Assembly (NCBI GenBank): GCA_046328715.1
Contig: JAXLWB010000004.1
Span: forward strand, 1-64,000
Reading direction: 5' to 3'
Length of the DNA stretch: 64,000 bases
DNA from: JAXLWB01 sp046328715
GTDB lineage: Bacteria > Chloroflexota > Anaerolineae > Caldilineales > Caldilineaceae
Position 1 is the stretch's first letter; each line of letters opens with the position of its first letter. The notes below the pieces were generated by a model. It had not been told where the DNA came from, did not search any database, and saw only the letters and a program-made list of their open reading frames with translations. The translations under genes and the position numbers were made by a program. This document shows positions 7,348-15,405 of the stretch, one piece after another.

Positions 7348-7659
7348 CTATGCGGCGAGAGTCGCTGTTGACGTGAGTAGCGGTACTGCGTGCAATATTG
7401 CCCTTTCCTGTTCCAGTTGCCACAGGTCATAGGCCGCTTGATGCCCTAGCCAACTCTCGGGACTACTCCCCAAACTGATAGACAGGCGCAACGCCAGTTC
7501 TGGCGTGACGCGCCCTTTGCCGTTGATGATCTTAGATAAGGTTTTGCGACTGACGCCCAGCGCATGAGCCGCATCGGTGATGCTCGCCCCCATTGGATCG
7601 AGCCATAGACCCTTGATGATTTCGCCAGGATGGGGCGGGTTGTACATTTTTCTCGTCAT
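7348..7659 (-). CDS. higA: HigA-type antitoxin, XRE helix-turn-helix
   Basis: This 103-residue protein starts with the HigA signature NPPHPGEIIKGLWLDPMG. A Cro/CI-type helix-turn-helix follows (SITDAAHALGVSRKTLSKIINGKGRVTPELALRLS, about residues 26-60), and the usual SPESWLGHQAAYDLWQ segment ends the domain. It would bind and neutralise the HigB toxin and repress the operon. The order toxin (7668-7946) then antitoxin, with an 8-bp gap, is the normal inverted layout of higBA. The final leucine/alanine-rich residues are not conserved in the family. Confidence 0.92.
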   Translation of the reverse strand: MTRKMYNPPHPGEIIKGLWLDPMGASITDAAHALGVSRKTLSKIINGKGRVTPELALRLSISLGSSPESWLGHQAAYDLWQLEQERAILHAVPLLTSTATLAA

Positions 7660-7667
7660 TTGATCCC

Positions 7668-7946
7668 TTAGTGGTAGTCTTCGTAATCTACTACTTCAGC
7701 GTCGCCCTCTACAAAGCGAAAGGTAATGCGCCAGTTGGCTTGTACCGTTACTGCCCAAGTTCCTTGGCGATTGCCTCGCAACTCATGTAATCGCAAGCTA
7801 GGAATATTCATGTCATCCAGCGTGCGTGCCTGATGCAATTGGGCGAGAATCAATCGTAACCGGTCGGCATGGCGGGGTTGAATGCCTGCTTTACTGCCTG
7901 TCTCGAAAAATTGCTCTAGCCCTTTGTGAGCGAAGCTCTTGATCAT
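7668..7946 (-). CDS. higB: HigB-type toxin, RelE-superfamily mRNA endonuclease
   Basis: This 92-residue protein has the HigB-1 pattern: MIKSFAHKGLEQFFETGSKAGI at the start, RLRLILAQLHQARTLDDMNIP in the helical part, and LHELRGNRQGTWAVTVQANWRITFRFVEGDAEVVDYEDYH at the end. The last segment includes the conserved W-V-V--NWRI-F-F and D-EDYH residues. HigB toxins cut mRNA in the ribosomal A site. It is the first gene of the pair with HigA and lies in the integron array, where such modules can stabilise the cassettes. Confidence 0.92.
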   Translation of the reverse strand: MIKSFAHKGLEQFFETGSKAGIQPRHADRLRLILAQLHQARTLDDMNIPSLRLHELRGNRQGTWAVTVQANWRITFRFVEGDAEVVDYEDYH

Positions 7947-8159
7947 GCATGAATTGTAACCTAGAAGTTCCCACAGTTCAACTCCTTTGGTTGTAATTTG
8001 TGCTTCTCTACTCTGCTTTTTGAAGCATCAAATCGACGAAAATCTGTAGGACAAGCCCAGCAATTTATTGTGAACTATGACTTGTAGAAAATGATCGAGG
8101 ACCCTACCGTAGGCGGGAAGGTAGATCGGATAGCGCGCCTCGCGATAACTCAGCAAAGT

Positions 8160-8430
8160 ACTACCGTTGACACGGCACGATGACCTTGTACCGGTCCATA
8201 GGTGCGGGTCGTTCGTTTGAGTTCACGCATGGTTGTATTCGTAAACTTCGTCAAATCGATATCGGCCTTGGCAAAGACCTTGAGTCCCTGGCAGATGCCT
8301 TCGACCAGGGCGGCCGTATAAACAGGCGAGAGCGGAACCGGAATCTTCCCGTGCGGATAGAAGGGCTAAATTTGACCTACGGTTTCGACCCCTTGCGAGG
8401 TGACAACGAGGATATGGGCGCTGGAATAGA
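8160..8430 (-). pseudogene. Decayed DUF6939-like gene, copy 2
   Basis: Reading the - strand with one frame correction gives FSP-YPHGKIPVPLSPVYTA, then VEGICQGLKVFAKADIDLTKF, MRELKRTTRTYGPVQGHRA and a stop. This is the same signature as the copy at 7076-7294 and keeps motifs lost there. A short upstream piece (LVVTSQGVETVGQ) belongs to the same family but lies out of phase, so the gene is broken. The two copies share about 200 bp of DNA. The copy follows the attC at 8502-8631 and is presumably the cargo of the next cassette. The stretch 7947-8159 has no recognisable gene. Confidence 0.55.
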
Positions 8431-8501
8431 GTGGCGCTTGCTTGGATAAGTTTGGTTTTGTGATCGAGTAGTTGCTTCGTATGTGGCGAGAGGGGTAGGA
8501 G

Positions 8502-8631
8502 GGCGAACGCATGCATAACCAGTTTGCCCGGCTGCGGGCACACAACGTTGTGAACGAAACAACGTCAAAGCGGGTGAAAAACTCTGAAAACGCGTAGATC
8601 AAGGGCAAATCTGGTTCATGTGATGTTGGGC
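8502..8631 (-). other. attC recombination site closing the two-gene cassette
   Basis: On the - strand the R'' box GCCCAAC (8631-8625) begins 13 bp after the CHAT gene stop. The arms CATGAACCAGATTTGCCC (8620-8603) and GGGCAAACTGGTTATGC pair over about 15 bp, leaving two bases unpaired on one side, the extrahelical pattern that sets attC strand choice. The R' box is GTTCGCC (8508-8502), one change from GTTRRRY. The nine bases GTTGGGCGG at the R'' end equal the reverse complement of the cassette's 5' boundary at 11920-11928, as expected for the two ends of one excisable circle. Confidence 0.75.
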
Positions 8632-8643
8632 GGCTGTACATAT

Positions 8644-10455
8644 TTATGCCTGCTCCTTTTTAATGAGAACAGGAGTTAGATGTTCAGGTATGCTTTGCAG
8701 TCTTATCTGTATGCATCCAAATTTATATGCATCTCCTATTGAGCGTCCTGCTCCAAGTGCTTGATAGAATCCAATGGTAAAGGCGATAGCAGCATCATCG
8801 CCAATTGCTTTATTCATTCCGATAACATATTCAATATGTTTAGCTATAGCTTCTGCCTGGGTTCTTGAAAAACAAGCGTTTAATACTACACAGTTTACAT
8901 GGTCCGCAAATTGCTCAAACAGCGCCGCCAACGCATCAGATTGAACAAGATGAGCTTGTCCTGTTTCATTCTCGAAACACAAAGCCCCTTGAGAAGTACC
9001 ATGGCCAGAAAAATGAACGATTTGCGGCTGTGTATTTAGCAGTGTCCTCGCAATATCTCTCGATCGAAGAGATAATTGAGGTAGTTCTAGTTTGAAGTTA
9101 TCCCGTTTTTTAGCTAGGGTAAGTTGTTCGTCAATCTCGCGGAACTCTTTTCCTAGCCGCAAGCGTGAAGCATCAGTTGGATCAGCCGCAAGAAATAATA
9201 TGGAAATCCTACGTGTTCCTCCTTGAAAAACTTCCTCTGATTGTGGATCTATACCCCATTCTTGAATTCCAGGTTGGTTAGGGATTTCTTCTTCAATTAA
9301 CAAAACTAAGGCTTTGCTAATTTGTTCTGCATCAGGTACATTTAGCTTGGAGCGATGATAAAGGCGTAGAAATGCAAAAGTTCCGTATGAAAGCTCCTTT
9401 ATGCTCCACCACGTTTCCTCTTCTCTCCTATTCACAGAAATCAAACTTTCTAGTTCCTGGGAAATATCATCATGTATAAAGCCGCACCTTTGTATAAGTT
9501 GGTAAATTTCGCTTTCGCGAATCACTCCCCCGTTCATCCCAAGTATGTATAATGCAAAGAGAGCAGAAACACTCAGGGTTTCTATCCTGTCATCAAACAA
9601 AAGTACATTCTTAAACCTGTGACTTTCCCCCAATATACCGTGCAAATCCGATAGTTCTACTCTAAGCTTACTGCCTCGGGCAATTTCATCTCGCCCAGTA
9701 TTAGCATGACGAGATGATAATGCTGCAACTAAGGTCATCGTAGCAGGTAAACCGCAGGCGATTTTTGCCATCCATTTTTGCAAATCAGGAGTAAAGCTAA
9801 TCCCTAAACGACGCGCTCCTGTATCAACAAGGCTGAACAAATCTTGTGAACTCCATGGCAGAACATCAATCTGTTCATGGGGTAAACTCTTTCCAGCACC
9901 CGCTTGACTTAACCACAACGATGTTTGACTAGAAAGCCCTGGAGCTACTAAGATCATCTTACTTTGAACAATTGCACGCCGAGGAAGATCTGTCCAGATT
10001 TTGCACAAGTTAAACAGGGCTTTACTAGATAGTTGGTCCTCATATAAGCAATTTACCCCATCCACAATCAATAATAGTTGATTTGAGAGGATAAATTCGG
10101 CAACAGTTGTAGGTGTCAAGGTGTCAGGTTTCCTTCCACCACCATAAGGTGCAATTTCGTCGTAGATACCACTCAATATGCCGTCTTTACTTAGATTATC
10201 TGCTAGAACTCTAACAGTAGTTCTAAAGGGAGCCCCGGCTCGTCTGAATTCTCCTGGCGTTGTTGCCAGGTTAATAAGTGTGGTTTTACCTATTCTAGAA
10301 TAACCCGCTACAACTAATACACTATCTTGGCAAATCGCGCTCAAAAGCCTTTCTTTCAATTCTAGCCGATCAACGTAGGAACGTTGCCCAATCTGTTCAG
10401 CACCAATTGCGGTCGTACAATTAAAAACACTATTAATTAACTTTGACATAGGCAT
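8644..10455 (-). CDS. STAND-like P-loop NTPase fused to a C-terminal CHAT caspase-like protease
   Basis: The 603-residue protein has an NTPase domain at about residues 20-280, with Walker A GYSRIGKTTL near residue 51 and Walker B LLLIVDGVNCL near residue 128. A winged-helix-like middle region (about 290-390) follows. The CHAT domain (about 415-603) starts TRRISILFLAADPTDASRLRL. The catalytic histidine is in IVHFSGHG and the cysteine in VVLNACFS, so the protease is probably active. This is the layout of signalling ATPases that release a caspase-like protease on sensing a trigger, as in several prokaryotic immune systems. No sensor repeats (WD40, TPR) are present, so sensing may rest with the partner encoded 24 bp upstream. 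Both genes lie in one integron cassette. The sequence is visibly more AT-rich than the flanking regions. The target is unknown. Confidence 0.85.
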   Translation of the reverse strand: MPMSKLINSVFNCTTAIGAEQIGQRSYVDRLELKERLLSAICQDSVLVVAGYSRIGKTTLINLATTPGEFRRAGAPFRTTVRVLADNLSKDGILSGIYDEIAPYGGGRKPDTLTPTTVAEFILSNQLLLIVDGVNCLYEDQLSSKALFNLCKIWTDLPRRAIVQSKMILVAPGLSSQTSLWLSQAGAGKSLPHEQIDVLPWSSQDLFSLVDTGARRLGISFTPDLQKWMAKIACGLPATMTLVAALSSRHANTGRDEIARGSKLRVELSDLHGILGESHRFKNVLLFDDRIETLSVSALFALYILGMNGGVIRESEIYQLIQRCGFIHDDISQELESLISVNRREEETWWSIKELSYGTFAFLRLYHRSKLNVPDAEQISKALVLLIEEEIPNQPGIQEWGIDPQSEEVFQGGTRRISILFLAADPTDASRLRLGKEFREIDEQLTLAKKRDNFKLELPQLSLRSRDIARTLLNTQPQIVHFSGHGTSQGALCFENETGQAHLVQSDALAALFEQFADHVNCVVLNACFSRTQAEAIAKHIEYVIGMNKAIGDDAAIAFTIGFYQALGAGRSIGDAYKFGCIQIRLQSIPEHLTPVLIKKEQA

Positions 10456-10479
10456 TTTATTTACCCGTAATCGCGTTGA

Positions 10480-11850
10480 TTAATCGATCAATCCTAGTTG
10501 CCCTGCCAGACCAATAATTTCTCGTCTGTTTAAATCATTTCCTTGTTCGCGATTCTGAACCAGTAATGCTATATACTGTCGGACCAACTCTTTTGAAACT
10601 GTTGATGGCTTCACCTGTATATCAGCGGCCATTAGGTTGGCCTCCTCTGTAACTGCCTGCATAACCTGTAGGTATAGCTTCTTATCATAGGGAATACCTA
10701 CAAATCCCTCCAAATAATCCATCTTAGAAATTGAATTCACAAAAGTCTTGTTTAGATTCTGTACTTGACCCAATTGACCCGCGCGTTCCCGCAATCGACC
10801 TATAATGTATTCTACACCTTGGCGGCTTACAGCACTTTCAATGAAGCGCCTATCGGACGCTATTTCAAAGAATGCATCTATCCTATAACGTGCACGGTCA
10901 GCAGTATACGCAAGTACATTAAGATTAGCAGGAACAGTGGCAGCCGTACTATCCTCGATGTCAAGCCAGACTTCATCTATTTGTCCTGTCATACCATGCA
11001 TGTCTGTACCGCCAGTCCAATCAAAGAAAGCATTGTTTAGGATGGCTCCCGTTCTTATGCTCGGAAAAGATTGTTTTATTCTGTGACATATCTCACCCAC
11101 CATAATACCGGTAACTTTCGAACGTGCTCGAATATAGTCCAGAACAACTTGCGCCCATCTACGTGTCTGCTCATCATCGGTCCTAACATATTCTTCCTTG
11201 ATAGCCAGATCAACTAATTGCTCAGGTGTAAAGTGGGTCTTGGGTGTGATAAATCTAACGCCTGTATCTGTCGCTTCTAGTACCAGACTTAGTGGACTGA
11301 CTCTTTGTGAAAAGACAGAGGCATCAAACTTCCATTCAAGCAAACTTTCTCGACAGTAACTACAAAAACAACTAATATCTACTGGCTTGCCCCTGCCACG
11401 TGAGGTCTGACCATGTATATCTACAATGTCAAAAACGATCCCATTTGGTTCAAATCGCCCGAGGGCATCTGAGACAATGTCAAGAATAACCTTCTGGACA
11501 TAAGGATTGGCTAGGCAAGCACCAGTTGTTTCTTCTCCGTATTGATTACGACATGTAAGATGACTGGCTTTAACGGAGGGTAAAGTTGGCATAATAGATA
11601 AATAGATCTGCGTTTGAGGATATCTTTTGCGGATTTTTTGTACTTCCTTTTCTAGAAGGTAGCGCGGCCACATACTATTTTCTCTTGATGTAAACTTGGA
11701 TTCAAATTGAGGGCCACCTTCATCATATAGAGGTAGACATATAACATCAGGACTTTCAACACCGGCATTAACACAAAAAATCTGCACCAAGTCTTCGATG
11801 TTAAACAGTGCTAACAAAGAGGCATCGGGTATATCAAGAACAGCTTTCAT
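10480..11850 (-). CDS. TIM-barrel glycosidase-like protein, partner of the CHAT protein
   Basis: A 456-residue soluble protein of no family I can name with certainty. Its first 330 residues resemble bacterial glycosyl-hydrolase-like (GHL) TIM barrels. Features include YPQTQIYLSIMP (a strand), NPYVQKVILDIVSDALGRF, NGIVFDIVDIHG (an acidic strand end where such barrels carry catalytic residues) and CFCSYCRESLLEW, the cysteine-rich loop seen in this group. Further strands are KVTGIMVGEICHRI and IDEVWLDIEDST. The last 60-80 residues are helical (VSKELVRQYIALLVQNREQ...REIIGLAGQLGLID) and could be an adaptor-type domain. The ATG at 11850 has a clear AAGGAG ribosome site. The gene is first in the two-gene cassette and so is likely the sensor, substrate or regulator of the CHAT protease. 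Confidence 0.65.
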   Translation of the reverse strand: MKAVLDIPDASLLALFNIEDLVQIFCVNAGVESPDVICLPLYDEGGPQFESKFTSRENSMWPRYLLEKEVQKIRKRYPQTQIYLSIMPTLPSVKASHLTCRNQYGEETTGACLANPYVQKVILDIVSDALGRFEPNGIVFDIVDIHGQTSRGRGKPVDISCFCSYCRESLLEWKFDASVFSQRVSPLSLVLEATDTGVRFITPKTHFTPEQLVDLAIKEEYVRTDDEQTRRWAQVVLDYIRARSKVTGIMVGEICHRIKQSFPSIRTGAILNNAFFDWTGGTDMHGMTGQIDEVWLDIEDSTAATVPANLNVLAYTADRARYRIDAFFEIASDRRFIESAVSRQGVEYIIGRLRERAGQLGQVQNLNKTFVNSISKMDYLEGFVGIPYDKKLYLQVMQAVTEEANLMAADIQVKPSTVSKELVRQYIALLVQNREQGNDLNRREIIGLAGQLGLID

Positions 11851-11921
11851 AGTACTCTCCTTTCGGTTTTTTACTTTGGTTTCTGGAAATATTTATGCAA
11901 AACGAATATGAGTACATAACC

Positions 11922-12044
11922 GCCCAACGGCCTGCGTCAGCCGCCGCCTGCTGAGTACGGGTGTTTGGACGGAGACGTCGTTGCGCATCGTACTGGAATG
12001 AAAAATCGCCCAGACAGGGCGGTCGGCTGCACGCTTTGTTAGGC
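11922..12044 (-). other. attC recombination site of cassette 1
   Basis: On the - strand the R'' box GCCTAAC (12044-12038) lies 9 bp after the AlbA_2 gene stop. The arm GCGTGCAGCCGACCGCC pairs with GGCGGCGGCTGACGC apart from an extra base, and the R' box is GTTGGGC (11928-11922). Both boxes fit the attC consensus exactly. The ten bases GTTAGGCGCG at 12038-12047 are the reverse complement of CGCGCCTAAC at 13375-13384, which marks the 5' end of the same cassette. Confidence 0.85.
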
Positions 12045-12052
12045 GCGGCGGG

Positions 12053-13258
12053 CTAAAGAAGATGTTCTGGAATTGTGAAATAGCGGCGTAGTTTTTTAGC
12101 TATTTCGTCGGTTATGCCAGGAACATCAGATAATTTCTTGTGTTCGACTTCGTCAATGTCTCTGAAAAACCAATCTAGTTGATGCGCCGTTCCGATGTCT
12201 ATATCGAGAACTTCTCTGAATACCGATGCATCGACACGATAGGGGTTAAGTTTTTCAATGGTTCTATCTCCAGACAACAAGTGCTGTAGGTTTAGAATGG
12301 TATTAAGAGATAGGCGTAGGCCTGTTGCATCTGTGATGGAAGATATGTCTTCCGTGTGATTTGATATCTTAGATAGGACGCTTTTGATTTCATCAAGGCC
12401 TTTCTTGAGTGCTTCGGTGTTTTCTTCTGCGTCACTCTTTACGTGTAAACTGCTGTAGAAGTCCATAAAGTCGATATGGAATTTGTCTGTTGCCTTTCTT
12501 CCTATCACTGGATGTATGTAAGTGATGTAAATGTCGAAACTCTTTGGTATGGACGGATCGTTTACTATTTCGACATAGCTGTGATAGAAGAATGTTATTT
12601 TCTTTCCAGGTGCTACAAATCTGGCACCCTGCGAAAAGAGCTTCGGGTAATATACAGCATCATGCCACTTTAACGCTGGTTTGAATTTGAAAGTAACGTC
12701 TGTGGCTGGGAGGTTTCCTATATTTGAGAATTCGAGATGAACTATGTTATGTTCTGGAATGATGGCGTCGAAGTTGAGCAGTGGGACAACCGCTGTTGCT
12801 CTATTTCTAATATCTTCGACTTCGTAGTTTTCCATGGGTACAGACATGAAGTTGTATCTGCGGTAATACCTCTTATCCGATGCTTGATGTGGGCCTCTAT
12901 AGCTTTTCGGGATAGTTACAACAAATGCCGATTTATCTTTTGAAAGAGGAATTTGAATAATATTCAGGTTGTCAATCTTGGGAAAGACGTTGGAATTGAT
13001 GACTTGTTCTAGCCATTCACGAGAGTATTTCTTATGATCGACACCCCCATCAATAGAGACAGGAAGATGATCGGTTTCGCTTATGCCATAAACGATGCTT
13101 CCACCGTCAGAATTTGCAAACGCTGAAACATCTTTGGATATGTCATTTTTCTTGCCACTATCAATAGCATCACTGTTTTTATAGTCTAAATGAAGACTTT
13201 CCTGTACTTGATTGAGGATCAAGTTTTCTAGATCGTTGACCTTTTTTAACTTCAACAT
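12053..13258 (-). CDS. Schlafen/AlbA_2 domain protein (first integron cassette)
   Basis: This 401-residue protein has an N-terminal AlbA_2 (Schlafen core) domain, roughly residues 1-150. Visible features are EDL-like VQESLHLDYKNSDA, DISKDVSAFANSDGGSIVYGI (the conserved 'ANS/T-GG-I--G' motif) and KRYYRRYNFMSVPM. The middle (about 160-270) is beta-rich, with FSNIGNLPATDVTFKFKPAL resembling a CARDB/Ig-like fold. The end is helical. AlbA_2 proteins bind nucleic acids, some are RNases, and they are frequent in defence islands. It sits alone in cassette 1 next to attI, where cassette promoters are strongest. An AAGG ribosome site precedes the ATG. The function is inferred only from domain and context. 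Confidence 0.82.
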   Translation of the reverse strand: MLKLKKVNDLENLILNQVQESLHLDYKNSDAIDSGKKNDISKDVSAFANSDGGSIVYGISETDHLPVSIDGGVDHKKYSREWLEQVINSNVFPKIDNLNIIQIPLSKDKSAFVVTIPKSYRGPHQASDKRYYRRYNFMSVPMENYEVEDIRNRATAVVPLLNFDAIIPEHNIVHLEFSNIGNLPATDVTFKFKPALKWHDAVYYPKLFSQGARFVAPGKKITFFYHSYVEIVNDPSIPKSFDIYITYIHPVIGRKATDKFHIDFMDFYSSLHVKSDAEENTEALKKGLDEIKSVLSKISNHTEDISSITDATGLRLSLNTILNLQHLLSGDRTIEKLNPYRVDASVFREVLDIDIGTAHQLDWFFRDIDEVEHKKLSDVPGITDEIAKKLRRYFTIPEHLL

Positions 13259-13702
13259 CGTATAGCCTTTGTATAGTTGACGGAAACGAGCATAGCAAAT
13301 CCGAGAGAAGTTGTCAAGAATAAAAGTACGGGTCGGTCTGATCTCGGAGCGATAAAGTCAGTGGGCTTGGATAACGCGCCTAACTATGTTTATACCGCTT
13401 CCGATTAAGCACCCAATCTGCTTCGTAAAGCCGCTCTTATCCCGCATCCTTATAAGCAACTATGCACTGTTCCCGTATAAGTCCGAAAAACTTACTTAGA
13501 GAGGATGCCTTACGAAATCGAACAACTGTAATTAACTTGTAATTTTGCTAGTGGGCTGGCTTGTGATAATCTTTGCGGCACAGAACGTGTGTTCTTATCA
13601 TATTGCTCATACTTATCTTTTGCCAAGTATACTGACTTTCAGTTGCCTTGTCAATCGCCGTTTTCGAGCCTTCGAGCCTAATAGACCAAAGCGAGCCTTT
13701 AG
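13259..13702. promoter_or_regulatory. Integron attI region and divergent promoters between intI and cassette 1
   Basis: This 444-bp gene-free stretch separates the cassette array (- strand) from the integrase (+ strand). Positions 13378-13384 read GCCTAAC, i.e. GTTAGGC on the - strand, the recombination box where cassette 1 joins attI. The flanking CGCG extends the match to the attC of the same cassette. By analogy with characterised integrons, the part between 13385 and the integrase start should hold attI, the intI promoter and possibly the cassette promoter. I cannot pick out -35/-10 boxes with confidence. Confidence 0.65.
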
Positions 13703-13942
13703 ATGGAACAAAAACCGAAAAAACTCCTCGACCAAGTACGCGATGCATTGCGCCTCAAAAACTACGCTTATAGCACTGAGAAGACCTATGTGGACTGGAT
13801 TGAACGTTTTATCCGCTTTCACAAACTTCGCCATCCACGAGATATGAACTCGCCTGAAATTGAGGCGTTTCTCACCCACCTTGCTGTGCAGCAGAATGTA
13901 TCTCCATCAACTCAAAACCAAGCCCTGAGTGCATTGGTGACA
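13703..13942 (+). pseudogene. intI: Integron integrase, N-terminal fragment
   Basis: Codons 1 to about 79 encode KKLLDQVRDALRLKNYAYSTEKTYVDWIERFIRFH followed by HPRDMNSPEIEAFLTHLA and VSPSTQNQALSAL, the typical core-binding (SAM-like) domain of integron integrases. The frame then runs into the end of an IS4-family element and stops. The matching C-terminal piece lies at 16842-17177. By comparison with IntI1, about 140 residues are absent altogether, so excising the insertion would not restore the gene. Confidence 0.88.
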
Positions 13943-15405
13943 AATTAAGCGTTTAGAGCGATTGTCAACTTGGGGAGAGAAGAGTTGACGGTTGGTCAGA
14001 ACGGATAGATTTAAGAATGCCCAGGCGTTTGACATTGGCAACAAGATAATCAATCAGGTTGTCGGCATTCCCCTTGTGATGAGTCCTAGCAAAGAAAGGA
14101 AGCGAGCGATAGACCATCTCCATAGAAATGCGAGCAAAGGGTTTGTTGAGTTGCTGAGCGACTTGGTCAGTCGTTCAGCAGGTGGAATTAAACATGTCCC
14201 CCGCGCGCCCCCCTTTGCCCCCCCCCCCCCTTACCGTCGCCCAATAGCCCAGCCCCTGCTGAGTCATGGGGGTGCATTTGTACAGCATTCCTGAGCCGAA
14301 CAATGAAAAGCTAAACCGAGCAGGCGTTTGACAATGGCATAGGCATCTTCAATTCGCCAGCGTTGCCAGTAAAGAGCCACGGCATACTCAACGGGAAGAT
14401 GCGATGCATCGAGGTCGTTGGTGAGATAGCGATACCACTTGCCGTGATAAATTGAATCAGGCGCACTTGCTGGCGGTCATCACCTTGTCCAATCCAACCG
14501 ATTTTACGAGTGGCCACCACAGCAGTTTTTGAGCAGCAACGATTCCCCCTGGAATGCCAGATTGCTCTTGGCACGTGTGATGAAAAAGACACCTTGTTCA
14601 CCAAGGTGGCGGAAAGATGAAGTTGGTGAAACCCAAATCGAAAATGAGCAGGCTGCCTGTGAGCAGATGGGAGCGCACTTTGTCGAGAAAGCTTTGGTGT
14701 GTGCGTCTTCTTCGCCACCAAACCTGGGTAGGCAAGGCGAGTGACGATATCCAGAATCGCTAACGTCCCGCCAATGGATTCTTTTCATTCTCCTGCAACA
14801 ACCCGACCTTGCACAAGAGTGCATCAGAGTTGAGCCATCGCAGGCGCAAACCTGAGTGTATTGCCTTTTCGCCCCAGGCAAGTTCAGCAGGTAAGGGGCG
14901 GCTGCGTTCCAAACTGCGTTTTGCCAGTCCAGGCAATGGCTCAAGCAGAACTTGCAGAAACGCTGCTGGCAACATACGCAAGCGAGTCGAGAGTGCTTGT
15001 TGCGTTAAGCCTTGTAAGGGGGCGACCCACAAAACACATTCTTCGTGCACCAGTCGCACCATTTCGCAGATGCTGCCGGTTTTGCTGCGCAGAGCAGACT
15101 CAATACTAAGGCCATGTCACGGGTAACGTCAGGATGGGCACGCAGCCCAAGCGCTTCGTATACAGCGATTTGCGCCAGGGTCGCTGGATGCACAATGCCG
15201 CGTGGAGCGTTCTACCACTTGTTCATCTGGCAATTCGCTGCTCAACCGTTTGCTCCGATCACGCTGAACCGCTCGCGTGTGTCGCACACTGCTTGCTTTT
15301 TTAGTTTTATTTTCTTTTTCTGGTTCGCTCATCCTTTCATTTTACAGGCTTGTCTGCTCTCCCCAGATTTGACAACCTCTGTAAATGCTTAATTTGTTAC
15401 TGATG
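13932..15405 (-). mobile_element. IS4-family insertion sequence, copy 1
   Basis: The element is 1474 bp with imperfect terminal inverted repeats of about 50 bp (outer end CATTGGTGACAAATTAAGC, inner end CATCAGTAACAAATTAAGC). It encodes, on the - strand, a transposase broken by several frameshifts. The segment around 14190-14275 diverges from copy 2 and contains a run of fourteen cytosines, which looks like damage or an assembly artefact. Together with copy 2 it forms a large inverted repeat inserted in the integrase gene. Confidence 0.75.
14290..15332 (-). pseudogene. IS4-family transposase, copy 1, frameshifted
   Basis: The N-terminus reads MSEPEKENKTKKASSVRHTR with SSELPDEQVVERSTRH. Later pieces lie in other frames: MVRLVHEECVLWVAPLQGL, LAWGEKAIHSGLRLRWL (a frameshifted reading of the first catalytic Asp region) and the pieces around the H/DRQQVRLIQF segment. 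Comparison with copy 2 shows single-base indels at several points, so no full-length enzyme can be made. The intact family member would be about 370-400 residues with a DDE domain. Confidence 0.7.

Noticed and set aside
13545..13847. Short frames overlapping the integrase start
   Set aside because: They are out of frame with intI and have no character. The region is the attI/promoter area.
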